Shown piece after piece: positions 15,001 through 16,423 of a stretch of 16,423 bases of DNA; position 1 is the first letter of the stretch; every line of letters starts with the position of its first letter. The DNA is from Thermodesulfobacteriota bacterium (GTDB lineage: Bacteria > Desulfobacterota > Thermodesulfobacteria > Thermodesulfobacteriales > Thermodesulfatatoraceae). A program made the translations under genes and the position numbers. The stretch lies in contig JAADCO010000063.1 in NCBI GenBank assembly GCA_013154385.1, forward strand, positions 1-16,423, given 5' to 3'. The notes under the pieces were generated by a model that worked only from the letters and a program-made list of their open reading frames with translations, did not search any database and was not told where the DNA came from.

Positions 15001-15998
15001 CCGGCAAACGTCCAGGTAGAGGATCTACCGGAACAAAAAAGCTGAAGATGGCGGAACATCCGAACACACCCGCCTATTTGGAGCTCCATCAACGGGGGGA
15101 ACTTCGGGAACGGGCAGCCGCCCTGCGGGAGAAGCTCGCCTCCTGCGACCTCTGCCCGCACGAATGCGGGGTCAACCGCCTCAAGGGAGAGAAGGGGTTT
15201 TGCCGGGTGCTCGCCCGCCCGAAGGTCTCGAGCTACGGCCCCCATTTCGGGGAGGAACAGCCGCTGGTGGGCTACGGCGGTTCGGGCACCATCTTTTTCA
15301 CCCATTGCAACATGGCCTGCGTCTATTGCCAGAACTGGGAGATCAGCCATCTCGGCGAGGGCGAGGAGGTCTCCACCGAAGACCTGGCGCGCATGATGCT
15401 CGCCCTCCAGGCCAGGGGTTGCCACAACATAAACTTCGTCACGCCCACGCATCAGGTGCCCTTCATCGTCGAGGCCCTGGTGCTCGCCGCGGAAAAGGGG
15501 CTTCGGATTCCCCTGGTCTACAACTGCGGCGGATACGAAAAGGTAGAGACCCTGCGCCTGCTGGAGGGCATCGTGGACATCTACATGCCGGACTTCAAGT
15601 ACTGGGACGAAAAGATCGCCCTGAGGCTCTCCAAGGTGCCCCGCTATCCGCAGGTAGCCAGGGCGGCCATCAAGGAGATGCACCGTCAGGTGGGCGACTT
15701 GGTCCTCGACGACGAGTTCATTGCCAGACGTGGCCTCCTCATCCGTCATCTCGTCCTCCCCGGGGGGCTCGCCGGCACCAAGGAAATCCTCAAGTGGATC
15801 GCCGAGGAGATCTCGCCCCACACTTACGTGAACATCATGGACCAGTACTATCCGTGCGGTGAGGCGTGGCGGTATCCGCCTCTTGACCGGCGCCTCACAA
15901 AAGAGGAATATGAGGAAGCCCTAAAGTGGGCCCGGGAAGTGGGCCTTACCAGGCTCGATCAGCGGGCGGCTCGCAAACTCCTCTGGCTCACTTTCTAA
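14997..15998 (+). CDS. PflX-like radical SAM protein (COG1313)
   Basis: A radical SAM protein of the PflX/COG1313 family, related to pyruvate formate-lyase activases but of unproven substrate. Near the N-terminus SCDLCPHECGVNRLKGEKGFC supplies four cysteines (50, 53, 57, 69) that may hold an auxiliary cluster. The 4Fe-4S motif is CNMACVYC (Cys104, Cys108, Cys111), followed by QNWEIS, then CHNINFVTPTHQVP, IVDIYMPDFKY, EMHRQVG and YVNIMDQYYP, all family hallmarks. The start at 14997 is GTG, overlapping the preceding stop in GTGA, which suggests coupling. The ATG at 15048 is a good alternative, since family members begin near PAYLELH; neither has a clear ribosome binding site. The protein is 333 residues from the GTG. 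The next gene starts 3 bases after its stop. Confidence 0.85.
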   Translation: MTGKRPGRGSTGTKKLKMAEHPNTPAYLELHQRGELRERAAALREKLASCDLCPHECGVNRLKGEKGFCRVLARPKVSSYGPHFGEEQPLVGYGGSGTIFFTHCNMACVYCQNWEISHLGEGEEVSTEDLARMMLALQARGCHNINFVTPTHQVPFIVEALVLAAEKGLRIPLVYNCGGYEKVETLRLLEGIVDIYMPDFKYWDEKIALRLSKVPRYPQVARAAIKEMHRQVGDLVLDDEFIARRGLLIRHLVLPGGLAGTKEILKWIAEEISPHTYVNIMDQYYPCGEAWRYPPLDRRLTKEEYEEALKWAREVGLTRLDQRAARKLLWLTF

Positions 15999-16001
15999 GA
16001 A

Positions 16002-16423
16002 ATGGCCATCTTCGCCATCGGAGACATTCACGGCTGTTTTCAAGCCCTCGAAAGATTGCTACAAAAGCTCCCCATCGAGTGGGAGGAAGACTATCTCGTG
16101 TTCCTGGGCGACTACATTGACCGCGGCCCGGATCCGCGCCTCACCCTGGAGGGCGTCATGGAACTCAAGGAAGCCTTCGGCGACCGGGTCATCCCCCTCA
16201 TGGGAAACCACGAGTGGATGTTCCTGCGCTATCTCCACGGAGTGGACGAGGACGTGTATCTCCTGAACGGCGGAGACGTCACCCTGGCCCAGTTCAGCCG
16301 CGGGGGCAAGCTCGACGTCCCGCCCGAGGTGGTCGCCTTTCTGCGGGGGCTTCCCTACTACTGGGAGACGGAAAGATACATCTTCGTCCACGCGGGCCTG
16401 CGGCCCGGGCGCCCCTTACACGC
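16002..16423 (+). CDS. Metallophosphoesterase, PPP family (partial, runs off the window)
   Basis: The first 140 residues of a calcineurin-like phosphatase, related to bacterial serine/threonine protein phosphatases and the diadenosine tetraphosphatase ApaH. The metal-binding motifs are GDIHGCF (Asp8, His10), GDYIDRGP (Asp37, Arg41) and GNHEWM (Asn69, His70). HAGLRPG near the window edge is the later conserved histidine region. The C-terminal part lies outside. The ATG begins 3 bases after the PflX-like stop, with no clear ribosome binding site, so it is probably co-transcribed. Substrate, whether protein or dinucleotide, cannot be told from this part. Confidence 0.9.
   Translation, partial: MAIFAIGDIHGCFQALERLLQKLPIEWEEDYLVFLGDYIDRGPDPRLTLEGVMELKEAFGDRVIPLMGNHEWMFLRYLHGVDEDVYLLNGGDVTLAQFSRGGKLDVPPEVVAFLRGLPYYWETERYIFVHAGLRPGRPLH

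Overview
The window reads as a compact, GC-rich stretch of a bacterial chromosome from an anaerobe. The anaerobic (class III) ribonucleotide reductase with its activase, three radical SAM proteins and an NADH-sensing Rex repressor point to anaerobic life. The mix of gene families and their charged, Lys/Glu-rich proteins would fit a thermophilic sulfate or sulfur reducer of the Thermodesulfobacteriota/Desulfobacterota type. That taxonomic guess is inference from gene content. Nearly all DNA is coding, and no intergenic stretch exceeds about 240 bases.

Region 1 (1-6585, + strand) is a housekeeping run: rex, obgE and proB, then a probable internal promoter followed by yebC, ruvC, ruvA, ruvB and panB with 0-4 base gaps or short overlaps. 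It joins redox control, ribosome assembly GTPase, proline synthesis, the Holliday-junction resolvasome and the first step of pantothenate synthesis.

Region 2 (6582-12882, - strand) is read from right to left: nrdD, a 57-codon gene carrying only a glycyl-radical motif, nrdG, an M48 lipoprotein protease, ffh, rpsP, khpA and rimM. The RNR is split: the 690-residue large chain has no glycyl-radical motif, and the motif sits in the small gene, which has its own perfect ribosome binding site. A near-perfect NrdR box, a degenerate second box 32 bp away and a consensus-like promoter lie upstream of nrdD. rimM and panB converge and overlap in the four bases CTAG.

Region 3 (12883-13119) is the divergent control region between nrdD and a radical SAM/SPASM protein. 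It also holds two tandem TTCCnGGAA palindromes.

Region 4 (13120-16423, + strand) holds the radical SAM/SPASM maturase-like protein, a stand-alone HsdR-N-like domain protein with an N-terminal cysteine cluster and no visible ExK catalytic pair, a PflX-like (COG1313) radical SAM protein, and the start of a PPP-type metallophosphatase that runs off the right edge.

A window-wide pattern also stands out. By eye I find no RTCGAY hexamer on either strand, although TCGA is common. All 16 Ile-Asp pairs I located use ATA or ATT for Ile, never ATC. This looks like site avoidance, possibly from a restriction-modification system.
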